Part shown: positions 15,916 through 23,913 of the stretch, in pieces
Position numbering within the stretch: position 1 is the stretch's first letter
How the letters are laid out: each line of letters opens with the position of its first letter
From: Massilia aquatica
GTDB lineage: Bacteria > Pseudomonadota > Gammaproteobacteria > Burkholderiales > Burkholderiaceae_D
DNA length: 64,000 nt
Assembly (NCBI RefSeq): GCF_011682045.1
Contig: NZ_VVIW01000016.1
Span: 1 to 64,000 of the forward strand
Direction of reading: 5' to 3'
The notes under the pieces: generated by a model
Database searches by the model: none
The model's input: the letters and a program-made list of their open reading frames with translations, nothing else
What the model was told of the DNA's origin: nothing
Program-made: the position numbers and the translations under genes

Positions 15916-17154
15916 CTACCCGATGTAATTAAACAGCGACAACCCCGACAGGGCCTTGAACGATTTCTGCGCCGCCTCCAGCGTGGTTTGCTGCTGCGCG
16001 AACTGCGACAGCGCCTTGACCATGTCCAGGTCCACCAGGTTCGATATCGCGGTCTGATACTGGATATCGCGGTCCGACCCGGCGCTGTCCAGATAATCGA
16101 GTTCCTGCATGCGCGAGCCGAACGAGGCGCGCACCGACAGAATATTATCCAGCGACGAGGTCAGGTTGGCATTGGCCACGCTCAGGTTATTGGCAAGCTG
16201 GGCCTTGCCACCGGCGCCGATCACAGGCTGGCGCAGCGCCGACACCAGATCGGTAATCGTCTTGAACACCGACTGGTTCACGCTCGGCTCGGTGGTAAAA
16301 CTGTCGCCGTTGCCCGGCTCGCCCTTGACGTCCATCGCCATGCCGTCGAAGGCAATCTGCTGCCCGGTCTTGTATGGCTGTGGCGTGGCCACGGCCGGCG
16401 GGCGCGGAATCGCTTCATTGGTGGTGGTATCGGTCACCATATACGTCGTCACCGGCGGCGTGGTCGCCGTCACCGCAAACGTCACGCTGTAATTGTGCCC
16501 GGTCAGCGCCGACTTGTTGGTCACCGTCCCCGGCGAAATCAGGCCGGAACCGGTGTTGCCCGGCGCGGCGCGGGTCTGGAAGTCGCCATTGCCGGTCATA
16601 TTCCGTTCAAAAATGGTGTTCCCGGTCTCGCTGACCGGCATCGTGCGCGAGGAGCCGACCTGCAACATGCGCTGGCCCTGGTCGCCGTTGTACTGGGCGC
16701 CGCCAGCGGTCTGGGTGAACGGCTGGGTATTGGCGCGGTGCCCGGCAAACAGATAGCCGCCCACGCCATCCTCGGTATTGGCCACCGCCAGCAAATCCTG
16801 CAGGCGCGACTCGAGGTCGATCGCGATCGCTTCGCGGTCGGGCGGGGTCAGCGCGCCATTGCCGGCATACACCGACAGGCGCTGGATTTCCTGCATCAGG
16901 GTCGTCGCACTGGTGAGCGCGCCCTCCACCTGCCCCAGCGAACTGTTGGCGTTCATGCGGTTGACCTTGAACTGCTCGTTGACCGACTGCGACTGCGCCA
17001 GTTCAAGCGCGCGCGCCGCCGCGACCGGGTCATCCGCGGCCGTCACCAGGCGGCGGTTGGTCGACAGCTGCATCTGGGTCTTGGCCAACTGGCTCTGCAA
17101 GCTGCCGAGCTGGCCAGTGCCGTTGGCGTAGATGGTGTTGGTGCTGATGCGCAT
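15916..17154 (-). CDS. flgL: FlgL, flagellar hook-filament junction protein (HAP3)
   Basis: The 412-residue protein starts MRISTNTIYANGTGQLGSLQ and ends LSGLSLFNYIG, the paired N- and C-terminal helical segments typical of FlgL and flagellin-like axial proteins. FlgL forms the ring of junction subunits between FlgK and the filament and is exported by the flagellar type III system without a signal peptide. It lies 33 bp behind flgK and is the last gene before the terminator. The middle domain (residues ~130-290, Thr/Ala/Gly-rich) is longer than in enteric FlgL. Transcription is probably from the sigma-28 promoter before flgK as well as from the upstream operon. Confidence 0.95.
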   Translation of the reverse strand: MRISTNTIYANGTGQLGSLQSQLAKTQMQLSTNRRLVTAADDPVAAARALELAQSQSVNEQFKVNRMNANSSLGQVEGALTSATTLMQEIQRLSVYAGNGALTPPDREAIAIDLESRLQDLLAVANTEDGVGGYLFAGHRANTQPFTQTAGGAQYNGDQGQRMLQVGSSRTMPVSETGNTIFERNMTGNGDFQTRAAPGNTGSGLISPGTVTNKSALTGHNYSVTFAVTATTPPVTTYMVTDTTTNEAIPRPPAVATPQPYKTGQQIAFDGMAMDVKGEPGNGDSFTTEPSVNQSVFKTITDLVSALRQPVIGAGGKAQLANNLSVANANLTSSLDNILSVRASFGSRMQELDYLDSAGSDRDIQYQTAISNLVDLDMVKALSQFAQQQTTLEAAQKSFKALSGLSLFNYIG

Positions 17155-17187
17155 GCTGGTTTCCCCGACTCTGCTAAGGCTATGTAA

Positions 17188-19152
17188 TTAACGACTGATC
17201 GACAAAACCGTGTCGAACAGGGTACTGGCCATCTGCATCACCTTGCCCGCAGCCTGGTAGGCTTGCTGGTACTTGAGCAGGTTGGTCGCTTCTTCATCCA
17301 GGTTCACGCCAGACACATCCTGCTGCGCCGCCGTCACCTGTTTCAGCAAGGTATCGCCAGCCTGGCTGTTGACCTGCACTTCGCGCGTCTTGTTGCCGAC
17401 AAAGCTGACCAGTTCGGCGTAGGCCGACTGGTAGGTGGCCTTGCCGCCATCGAGGATCGGCTTGGTCTGCAAATTGCCCAGCAGGCGCGCATTGCGGTTG
17501 TCGGCCGTGCCGTTGCTGTTGGGCGCGACCGTGAAGGTGTCGCCCGCCACCGGGGTGCCGGCAAACTTCAGGTTCACGCCGCCAAAGTTGTAATTGGCGC
17601 CCGCGGTGAACGGAATCGAGGCGGTGCCGGCCGGATAGGTCGTGGACGTGCCATTGTTGGTCACCGTCACGGCCTGGCCGGCCGGGAATCCCGACAGGCC
17701 GGCCGGGGTGCCGCCCACGGTCAGGTTGACCGGCGCCGTCAGCGCATTGCCCGGCGTCAGGTAAGCGGCGTCGATATTGCCTTCGCTGATGGTCGCCGTG
17801 CCCTTGTTACTGAGCGGCACACTGGTGCTGATCGGCGCCGCCGCCGCAATCGAATTGCGCTCGTTGACGACCATCGAAAAGTCGGACGCGCCATTCACGG
17901 TCGGGCGCACCAGAAAGCTGTCGCCGGCGCTCGCGCTGCCGGTCACGGTGAACGCCACGCCATCGATGACCTGCGGCCCGGTCTGCGGGAACGGGGTGAC
18001 CGGGAACGGTTTTTTGTCCGACAGGCGCGTCACCGTGTAATTGCTGCCGTCGTAGCTCACGCTGTAATCGCTCTGGGTCAGCGCGGCCGGGTCGACGATG
18101 GCGGCCTTCACATCGGTGGTGCTGCCGACCGCGTTATTGATGTTGCGCCCGACCACCGGCGCGCCCACCGTGAAGAAATTGCCGCCCGGATTGCCGGCCG
18201 AATCGATGCCGAGGCGGTGCTGGGCGTTAAAGGTTTCTGCCAGGGTAATGGCCACCCTGCCGAGCGAATTCTGGGTCCGGTCGAGCGTGCCGGAACGAAA
18301 TTCCATCAAGCCGCCCAGTTCGCCGCCCGAGAGCGCGCTGTCGGCCAGCACGGTCACATTGCTGCCCGTGACCAGGCCGACCTGCACCCGGCTCAGGTCG
18401 GTCGGCGAGGTGGTGGCCGTCAGCTGGAAGGCTTTGTTGCCCACCACCAGCGGCTGGCCGCTGCCGATGGCCACCGTCAGGCTGTTGTTGTTGCCGCGCG
18501 TGACCGTGGTTTTGACTTCCTTGTTCAGGTCGGCGATCAGTTGGTCGCGCGCATCCATCAGGTCGTTCGGCTCGGCGCCGGAGCCGGTGCTCAGCTGGGC
18601 GATCTTGTCGTTGAGCTGGCCAATCTGCTCGGCGTAGGAATTAATCACCCCGACCTTGGAGGTGATTTCACTGTTGACGCCCTGGCGGATCTCGCTCAGG
18701 CGGTCGTTGATGCCCTGGAAACGCGACACCAGCGATTCGCCATTCGACAGCACCGCCTGGCGCGAGGCGGCCGAGGACGGGTTCGAGGCCATGTCTTGCA
18801 CGCCCTTGAAAAAATCCTGCAAGGCCGGCGACAGGCCGGAAGTAGTGTCCGACAGCAAGTTATCGACCTGGCTGATCTGCGAATAGAAGGCGTTGAGCGA
18901 GCTGACCTGGGTCTGGGCCGAACGCACCTGGCCGTTGAGGAAGCTGTCGGAATAGCGCTTGATCTGCTCGACCTCGGTACCGCTGCCGACGAAACCATAG
19001 CCATAGTTCTGGGCGATCCCGCTCGACTGGATAATCGTCTGGCGGCTGTAGCCGGCCACGTTGGCGTTAGCAATGTTGTGCCCGGTCGTGGACAGGCCCA
19101 CTTGCGCGGCGAACAAACCGGTCTTGCCGATGTTGAGGAGATTTCCAGACAT
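17188..19152 (-). CDS. flgK: FlgK, flagellar hook-associated protein 1
   Basis: The 654-residue protein begins MSGNLLNIGKTGLFAAQVGL, with STTGHNIANANVAGYSRQ, the flagellar rod/hook N-terminal signature, and ends with the conserved helix QQAYQAAGKVMQMASTLFDT. FlgK joins hook to FlgL. The N- and C-terminal coiled segments are conserved; the long central region carries repeated beta-rich blocks (PVAGDTFTVAPNSNGTADN, SAGDSFLVRPTVNGASD). Its own upstream gap contains a sigma-28 promoter (19182-19208), so flgKL is likely a late-class unit, as in enteric bacteria. Confidence 0.97.
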   Translation of the reverse strand: MSGNLLNIGKTGLFAAQVGLSTTGHNIANANVAGYSRQTIIQSSGIAQNYGYGFVGSGTEVEQIKRYSDSFLNGQVRSAQTQVSSLNAFYSQISQVDNLLSDTTSGLSPALQDFFKGVQDMASNPSSAASRQAVLSNGESLVSRFQGINDRLSEIRQGVNSEITSKVGVINSYAEQIGQLNDKIAQLSTGSGAEPNDLMDARDQLIADLNKEVKTTVTRGNNNSLTVAIGSGQPLVVGNKAFQLTATTSPTDLSRVQVGLVTGSNVTVLADSALSGGELGGLMEFRSGTLDRTQNSLGRVAITLAETFNAQHRLGIDSAGNPGGNFFTVGAPVVGRNINNAVGSTTDVKAAIVDPAALTQSDYSVSYDGSNYTVTRLSDKKPFPVTPFPQTGPQVIDGVAFTVTGSASAGDSFLVRPTVNGASDFSMVVNERNSIAAAAPISTSVPLSNKGTATISEGNIDAAYLTPGNALTAPVNLTVGGTPAGLSGFPAGQAVTVTNNGTSTTYPAGTASIPFTAGANYNFGGVNLKFAGTPVAGDTFTVAPNSNGTADNRNARLLGNLQTKPILDGGKATYQSAYAELVSFVGNKTREVQVNSQAGDTLLKQVTAAQQDVSGVNLDEEATNLLKYQQAYQAAGKVMQMASTLFDTVLSISR

Positions 19153-19181
19153 GATGTGGTTTCTTTCCTTGAATATCTCTG

Positions 19182-19208
19182 TCTACGGCAAGTTATCAAA
19201 AAACTTGA
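19182..19208 (-). promoter_or_regulatory. Sigma-28 (FliA) promoter of flgKL
   Basis: On the - strand the sequence reads TCAAGTTT, 11 bases, GCCGTAGA. The sigma-28 consensus is TAAAGTTT-N11-GCCGATAA; the -35 matches at 7 of 8 positions and the -10 keeps GCCG with exact 11-bp spacing. It lies about 30 bp upstream of the flgK start codon, as expected for a class-3 promoter. Confidence 0.7.
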
Positions 19209-19327
19209 GCCGGAGGCCAACGATGCCGCCGTCAGCCGTCGCCCCCGCGCCAAGGCGGCCCTCGGCGGGGATCCATGGCACGTATGCCGGGCGGTGCTGA
19301 CGTCAGCACCCTTGGCGCCAGGCTAAT

Positions 19328-20326
19328 CTACGCCAGGTTGCGCTGGATAATCTTGGTCAGCTTGGCCGCGTACAGCGGGTCGGTGGCGTAGCCGGCTTTC
19401 TGCAAGCCCTGGGCGAACCCGGCAGCATCCTGGGCGTTGGCCAGCACTTTTTCGTAGCGCGGGTTGTTGGTGATCAGCTTGGCGTAATCCTTGAAGCTGT
19501 CGGCATACGAATCGTAGGCGCGGAATTTCTCGACCCGGGTCTGCGGCTTGCCGTTGACGTATTCGGTCGTGACCGCCGTGGCAACCTTGCCAGTCCAGCC
19601 AGGACCGGCCTTGATGCCGAACAGGTTGTGGCTGGTGGCGCCGTCGGCGTTGCGGATCTCGCGCCGGCCCCAGCCCGATTCGAGCGCGGCCTGGCCCAGC
19701 ATGAACTTGGCCGGAATCCCGGTCGCGCGCGCCGCTTCGTCGGCATGCGCACCGAGCTTTTCCTGGAACGCGCGCACATGCGGCGACTGCGGCCGTCCGC
19801 TCGCGCTCACGCCGGGGGTGGACGGGGCGCCGCTGGCGCCCGGCGCGGGACTGGTCGTGGTCGGCGTGAGCAGCGCGCGTGGCGAGGTGATCATTTCACC
19901 GGCATCGCGCCCGGGCGGCATGGCGATCCGCTTGGCCGGCTGGTCGTTGGCAATGGTAAACGGCTGGGCCGGCTGGGCGATCGGATCGCCATTAATCGCC
20001 AGCGCCTGCGCATTGGCGGCGGTGGTGCTCAGCTGGCGGATCAGCACGTCGGCCAGGCCGACCCCGCGCTTGGCCAGGTTCTGGCTCATTTGCTGGTCGA
20101 GCATGGTGGTGAAGGTCTTGGTTTGCTGGCTGTCGAGCATGCCTTCGCCCTGCGGCGTGGCGTCGCGCATGCTTTTCATCATCATATTGATGAACATGGC
20201 CTCGAACTGGGTCGACGCGGTTTTCAGCGCTTCCGGGGAGCCGGCCTTGGCCGACTGCTTGAGCCCGCCCAAGGCATTGGTGTCGAGGGCGAATTTGCTG
20301 CTCAGGTCGTTCGATGGGCCGATCAT
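19328..20326 (-). CDS. flgJ: FlgJ, rod-capping protein with peptidoglycan hydrolase domain
   Basis: The product is 332 residues from ATG 20326 (MIGPSNDLSSKFALDTNALG); GAGGA lies 7 bp upstream, whereas the longer frame to 20359 would overlap flgI. Residues ~1-110 are the rod-cap domain (FEAMFINMMMKSMRDATPQG). The C-terminal ~150 residues are a glucosaminidase/muramidase domain with IPAKFMLGQAALESGWGRRE, NLFGIKAG and a conserved Tyr-rich tail. The protein caps the growing rod and opens the peptidoglycan in the periplasm. The two domains are joined by a Pro/Ser/Ala-rich linker. Confidence 0.96.
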   Translation of the reverse strand: MIGPSNDLSSKFALDTNALGGLKQSAKAGSPEALKTASTQFEAMFINMMMKSMRDATPQGEGMLDSQQTKTFTTMLDQQMSQNLAKRGVGLADVLIRQLSTTAANAQALAINGDPIAQPAQPFTIANDQPAKRIAMPPGRDAGEMITSPRALLTPTTTSPAPGASGAPSTPGVSASGRPQSPHVRAFQEKLGAHADEAARATGIPAKFMLGQAALESGWGRREIRNADGATSHNLFGIKAGPGWTGKVATAVTTEYVNGKPQTRVEKFRAYDSYADSFKDYAKLITNNPRYEKVLANAQDAAGFAQGLQKAGYATDPLYAAKLTKIIQRNLA

Positions 20327-20336
20327 GATGGCATCC

Positions 20337-21443
20337 TCAAATGATTTCGAGTTCGGCACGCAGCGATCCGGCCGCTTTCAGCGCCTGCAGGATCGAGAGC
20401 AAGTCTTGCGGCGAAGCGCCGATCGCATTCATCGCCTTGACCACTTCGGCCAGCGAGGCGCCGCCCTTGAGCATGACCACCTTGCCCGGATCTTTCTTCA
20501 CTTCGACCTGGGTGTTCTGGGTGACCACGGTCTGCCCGCCCGAAAACGGTCCCGGCTGGCTGACCTGCGGATCGGAACTGATCGTCACCGACAGGTTGCC
20601 GTGCGAAATGGCGCAGGTGTCGAGCGTGACGGTCTGGTTCATCACCACCGAGCCGGTGCGCGCGTTCATGATGACCTTGGCGGCCAGCCTGGACGGATTG
20701 ACTTCCAGCCCTTCCAGGATGCCGATGAAGGCCACCCGCTGGTCGCTCGACGAGGGCGAGCGTACCCGGATCACGCGCCCGTCGAGCGCGGTGGCGATGT
20801 CTGGACCAAAATGGTTGTTGATCGCTTCGACCACCCGTGCCACGGTGGAAAAATCGGTGGTGTTCAGTTCCAGGCGAATCTGGTTGTTCTCGCCCAGGTT
20901 CGAGGCGACGGCGCGCTCCACCGTGGCGCCGGCGGAAATCTTGCCCACCGCCAGATGATTGACCTGCACCTGGGCACCACCCGCCTGGGCGCCGACGCCG
21001 CCGACCAGCACATTGCCCTGCGCCATGGCGTACACCTGGCCATCGGCGCCTTGCATCGGCGTCATGATCAAGGTGCCGCCGCGCAAGCTCTTGGCGTTAC
21101 CGATGGACGACACCGTGATATCGATGGTCTGGCCCGGCTGGGCGAAGGCCGGCAGCGAGGCCGTCACCATGACGGCGGCCACGTTCTTGAGCTGCAAACT
21201 GGTACCCGGCGGCATGTTCACGCCCTTCGCCTGCAGCATCGACATGATCGATTGCACCGTGAACGGGGTCTGGGTGGTCTGGTCGCCGCTGCCGTCCAGG
21301 CCAACCACGATGCCGTAGCCGCTCAGCTGATTCTGGCGCACGCCGGCGATCGTGGTCAGGTCTTTCAGGCGCTCGGCCTGGACGGCCTGCGGCAGCAGGG
21401 TCAGCGAGAGTGCCAAAGCAGCGGTGTTCAGGAATGCACGCAT
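20337..21443 (-). CDS. flgI: FlgI, flagellar P-ring protein
   Basis: The 368-residue protein has a Sec signal peptide (FLNTAALALSLTLLPQAVQA) followed by the FlgI start ERLKDLTTIAGVRQNQLSGY and the signature GIVVGLDGSGDQTTQTPFT. It ends with the conserved NAIGASPQDLLSILQALKAA segment. It assembles around the rod in the peptidoglycan layer as the P ring; FlgA, encoded divergently at 27 kb, is its periplasmic chaperone. It sits 11 bp after flgH, and its stop lies 10 bp before flgJ. Confidence 0.98.
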   Translation of the reverse strand: MRAFLNTAALALSLTLLPQAVQAERLKDLTTIAGVRQNQLSGYGIVVGLDGSGDQTTQTPFTVQSIMSMLQAKGVNMPPGTSLQLKNVAAVMVTASLPAFAQPGQTIDITVSSIGNAKSLRGGTLIMTPMQGADGQVYAMAQGNVLVGGVGAQAGGAQVQVNHLAVGKISAGATVERAVASNLGENNQIRLELNTTDFSTVARVVEAINNHFGPDIATALDGRVIRVRSPSSSDQRVAFIGILEGLEVNPSRLAAKVIMNARTGSVVMNQTVTLDTCAISHGNLSVTISSDPQVSQPGPFSGGQTVVTQNTQVEVKKDPGKVVMLKGGASLAEVVKAMNAIGASPQDLLSILQALKAAGSLRAELEII

Positions 21444-21454
21444 GAAAGTTCCGA

Positions 21455-22099
21455 TCAGAATGGCAGCAGGGACTGGAAGAAACGCGACACCATCGCCGTC
21501 ATTTCGGCGCGGTCGATCTGGCTGTTGGTGCGGTACTCGACCCGCGCATCGGCCACCTGGGTCGACGAGACCGTGTTGCCGGTGCCGATATTGTCCGGGC
21601 TGATCATCCCCGAGAAGCGGATGAACTCGACGCCCTTGTTCATCGCCACCTGCTTCTCCCCGGCCACGATCAGGTTCCCGTTCGGCAACACTTCGGTGAC
21701 GGTCACGCCGATGGTGCCGGTAAAGGTATTGCTGGCGCTCTGGTTGTCCGAATCCGAAAACTTGTTGGCCCCTTCGACCCCGACCGCGGCGCCGAACACG
21801 CCCTTGATCACGCCTGGCGCGGCAAAGCTGGCCGAGCCGGACTTGTTGCCCGAGCTGGCGCCGGCTTTCACGGCCGAGGTGCGCTCGGTGATGTTAATGG
21901 TCAGCATGTCGCCGATATGGCGCGCGCGCCGGTCTTCGAACAGCGGGCGGTACTGCGAACTCTGGTAGATGGCGCCGTTGGCGGGCGCGCCCTGCTCGGC
22001 CATGAGCGGACGCGCGCTGGTCGGACGCTGCACGATCGAGCTCGGGGTGGCGGCGCAGCCACTCAGCGCCAGCAGGGAAACGATAAGAAAGGTCTTCAT
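21455..22099 (-). CDS. flgH: FlgH, flagellar L-ring lipoprotein
   Basis: The 214-residue protein begins MKTFLIVSLLALSGCAATPS, a lipoprotein signal with the lipobox LSGC. The FlgH body follows: GAIYQSSQYRPLFEDRRARH, GDMLTINITERTSAVKAGAS, VTEVLPNGNLIVAGEKQV and FIRFSGMISPDNI. It forms the L ring in the outer membrane and, with FlgI, the bushing around the rod. The length is slightly shorter than the usual 220-230 residues. It lies between flgG and flgI in the standard operon order. Confidence 0.98.
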   Translation of the reverse strand: MKTFLIVSLLALSGCAATPSSIVQRPTSARPLMAEQGAPANGAIYQSSQYRPLFEDRRARHIGDMLTINITERTSAVKAGASSGNKSGSASFAAPGVIKGVFGAAVGVEGANKFSDSDNQSASNTFTGTIGVTVTEVLPNGNLIVAGEKQVAMNKGVEFIRFSGMISPDNIGTGNTVSSTQVADARVEYRTNSQIDRAEMTAMVSRFFQSLLPF

Positions 22100-22118
22100 G
22101 AAAATCTCCTGGCCGCGC

Positions 22119-22901
22119 TTACAGCTGCGACAGTTTTTGCAGCATCTGATCGGACGTGGTGATCGCCTTGCTGTTGATCTCGTAGGCGCGCTGGGTCTGG
22201 ATCATGTTCACCATTTCCTCGACCACGTTCACGTTCGATGTTTCCACGTAGCCTTGCAGCAGCACGCCGGAGCCGTTGGTGCCCGGGGTGTTGGTGTTGG
22301 CATTGCCGGAAGCACCAGTTTCCACGTACAGGTTTTCGCCTTTCGACTCCAGCCCGGCCGGGTTCACAAAGGTGCTCAGTTGCAGGCTGCCGATCTGGGA
22401 TGGCGCGCCGGTGCCCGGCAGGGTCACCGAGACGGTGCCGTCGCGCCCCACGGTCAGCGACAGCGCGTTGGACGGCACGGTAATGGCCGGCTGCACCACG
22501 AAGCCGGACGAGGTCACCAGTTGGCCGTTGGAATCGGTCTGGAACGAGCCGTCGCGGGTGTAGGCGGCGGTACCGTCGGGCATGAGCACCGAGAAGAAAC
22601 CGGCGCCGTTGACCATCACGTCTTTCGAGTTGCCGGTCTGCTGGGGATTACCCTGGGTGTGAATGCGTTCGGTCGAGACGACGCGCGTGCCGGTGCCGAT
22701 TTGCTGGCCCGAGGGCAGCTGGGTTTGTTGCGAGGATTGGGCGCCGGGCTGGCGGACATTCTGGTAAAGCAAGTCTTCGAACACGGCGCGGCTGCGTTTG
22801 AAGCCGTTGGTGCTGACGTTGGCCAGGTTATTGGTGATGACGTCCAGGTTGGTCTGCTGCGCTTCGAGGCCGGTCTTGGCGATAAAAAGGGAACGAATCA
22901 T
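22119..22901 (-). CDS. flgG: FlgG, distal rod protein
   Basis: The product is 260 residues, the normal length for FlgG, from ATG 22901 ([20 protein letters not shown]), which follows GGAGAAG at good spacing. The frame upstream to 22943 is not coding. The N-terminal rod signature [20 protein letters not shown] and the C-terminal [20 protein letters not shown] are both present. FlgG forms the distal rod through the outer rings. It follows flgF by 74 bp in the operon. Confidence 0.98.
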   Translation of the reverse strand: MIRSLFIAKTGLEAQQTNLDVITNNLANVSTNGFKRSRAVFEDLLYQNVRQPGAQSSQQTQLPSGQQIGTGTRVVSTERIHTQGNPQQTGNSKDVMVNGAGFFSVLMPDGTAAYTRDGSFQTDSNGQLVTSSGFVVQPAITVPSNALSLTVGRDGTVSVTLPGTGAPSQIGSLQLSTFVNPAGLESKGENLYVETGASGNANTNTPGTNGSGVLLQGYVETSNVNVVEEMVNMIQTQRAYEINSKAITTSDQMLQKLSQL

Positions 22902-22975
22902 GGTCTTCTCCAGTAACGGCGGCCGGCGAACATCGCCACGCACCGATCAATGAAGCCATTATGCGCTGCCCGGTG

Positions 22976-23722
22976 TTAACCCAAAGCGAGGATCTGGGTG
23001 GCTTTCGCCGCGTTGTTCTCGGCATTCTTCATCAGGCTCATTTGCAGTTCAAACGAACGGGCTAGCGAAATCATGGTCACCATGGCATCGACCGGGCTGA
23101 CGTTGGAGCCTTCCAGCGCCCCGCCGGCGACCGCCACTTGCGGGTCGGCCTCGGCCGCCACACCGCTTTTCAGGCGGAACAGGCCATCGTCGCCGCGCAC
23201 CAGGTCCTGCTCGGGCGGGTTGACCAGTTTCAGGCGCCCCAGGATGGTCGGCGCGCCCGGCTTGGTGGTGGTGGCGATGGTCGAGATGGTGCCGTCGCCG
23301 CCGATCGAGACCGACACCTCGGGCGGCACGGTAATGCTGCCGCCATCGCCCTGGATGGCAAAGCCGGCGCTGTTGGTGAGCAGGCCGTTTTCATTCATCT
23401 GCAGGGCACCGTTGCGGGTGTAGGCTTCGCTGCCGTCGGGCATTTGCACGGCGATAAAGCCCTTGCCCTTGAGCGCAACGTCGAGGTCGCGCCCGGTCAA
23501 TTGCAGGGGTCCGGAGGTAAAATCGGTGCTGGCGGTGGTGTTGACCACGAAGGCGCGCGTGGCCAGCGGCAGGTTCTCGCCAACGATCGGCACGGCGCGG
23601 AAGGCGTCGATCTGGGCGCGGAAACCCGTGGTGGTGACGTTCGCCAGGTTGTGCGAGGTGGTCGCCTGCTGCTCCAGGATGTGCTTGGCGCCGCTGCCGG
23701 CTGTGTAGATGAGTCTGTCCAT
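22976..23722 (-). CDS. flgF: FlgF, proximal rod protein
   Basis: The 248-residue protein starts MDRLIYTAGSGAKHILEQQA, with the rod signature TTSHNLANVTTTGFRAQIDA, and ends SPVDAMVTMISLARSFELQM, all typical of FlgF. It is exported by the flagellar secretion system and assembles in the proximal rod. A 191-bp gap containing a REP-like palindrome separates it from flgE. The start is supported by GGAGAAG just upstream on the - strand. Confidence 0.97.
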   Translation of the reverse strand: MDRLIYTAGSGAKHILEQQATTSHNLANVTTTGFRAQIDAFRAVPIVGENLPLATRAFVVNTTASTDFTSGPLQLTGRDLDVALKGKGFIAVQMPDGSEAYTRNGALQMNENGLLTNSAGFAIQGDGGSITVPPEVSVSIGGDGTISTIATTTKPGAPTILGRLKLVNPPEQDLVRGDDGLFRLKSGVAAEADPQVAVAGGALEGSNVSPVDAMVTMISLARSFELQMSLMKNAENNAAKATQILALG

Positions 23723-23770
23723 GATCTTCTCCTAGATGCATACCGCTAACACCATTCCCGCCCGTTACCC

Positions 23771-23905
23771 CGTCGTTCCCGGCCTCGGCGGCCCCCTTGG
23801 CGGGAACCCATAGCACGTAAGCGGGGAAACGGTGCACGCTTGAACCACCGCAGCACATCGGTGCTATGGATTCCCGCCGAGTGCCGCCTTGGCGCGGGAA
23901 CGACG
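23771..23905. repeat. REP/BIME-like long inverted repeat between flgE and flgF
   Basis: The outer arms CGTCGTTCCCG (left) and CGGGAACGACG (right) are exact complements. Inner arms GGCGGGAACCCATAGCAC and GTGCTATGGATTCCCGCC pair almost perfectly. The same arm sequences recur near 38.4, 38.9, 39.0 and 45.5 kb, and in degenerate form at about 19.24 kb. The element is non-coding and lies inside the flg operon, where the transcript could form a large stem-loop. Confidence 0.75.
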
Positions 23906-23913
23906 AGCTAGCT

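Noticed and set aside
17263-19326. 687-residue + strand frame opposite flgK
   Set aside because: Antisense shadow of flgK with His/Arg/Gly-rich composition typical of reversed GC-rich codons.
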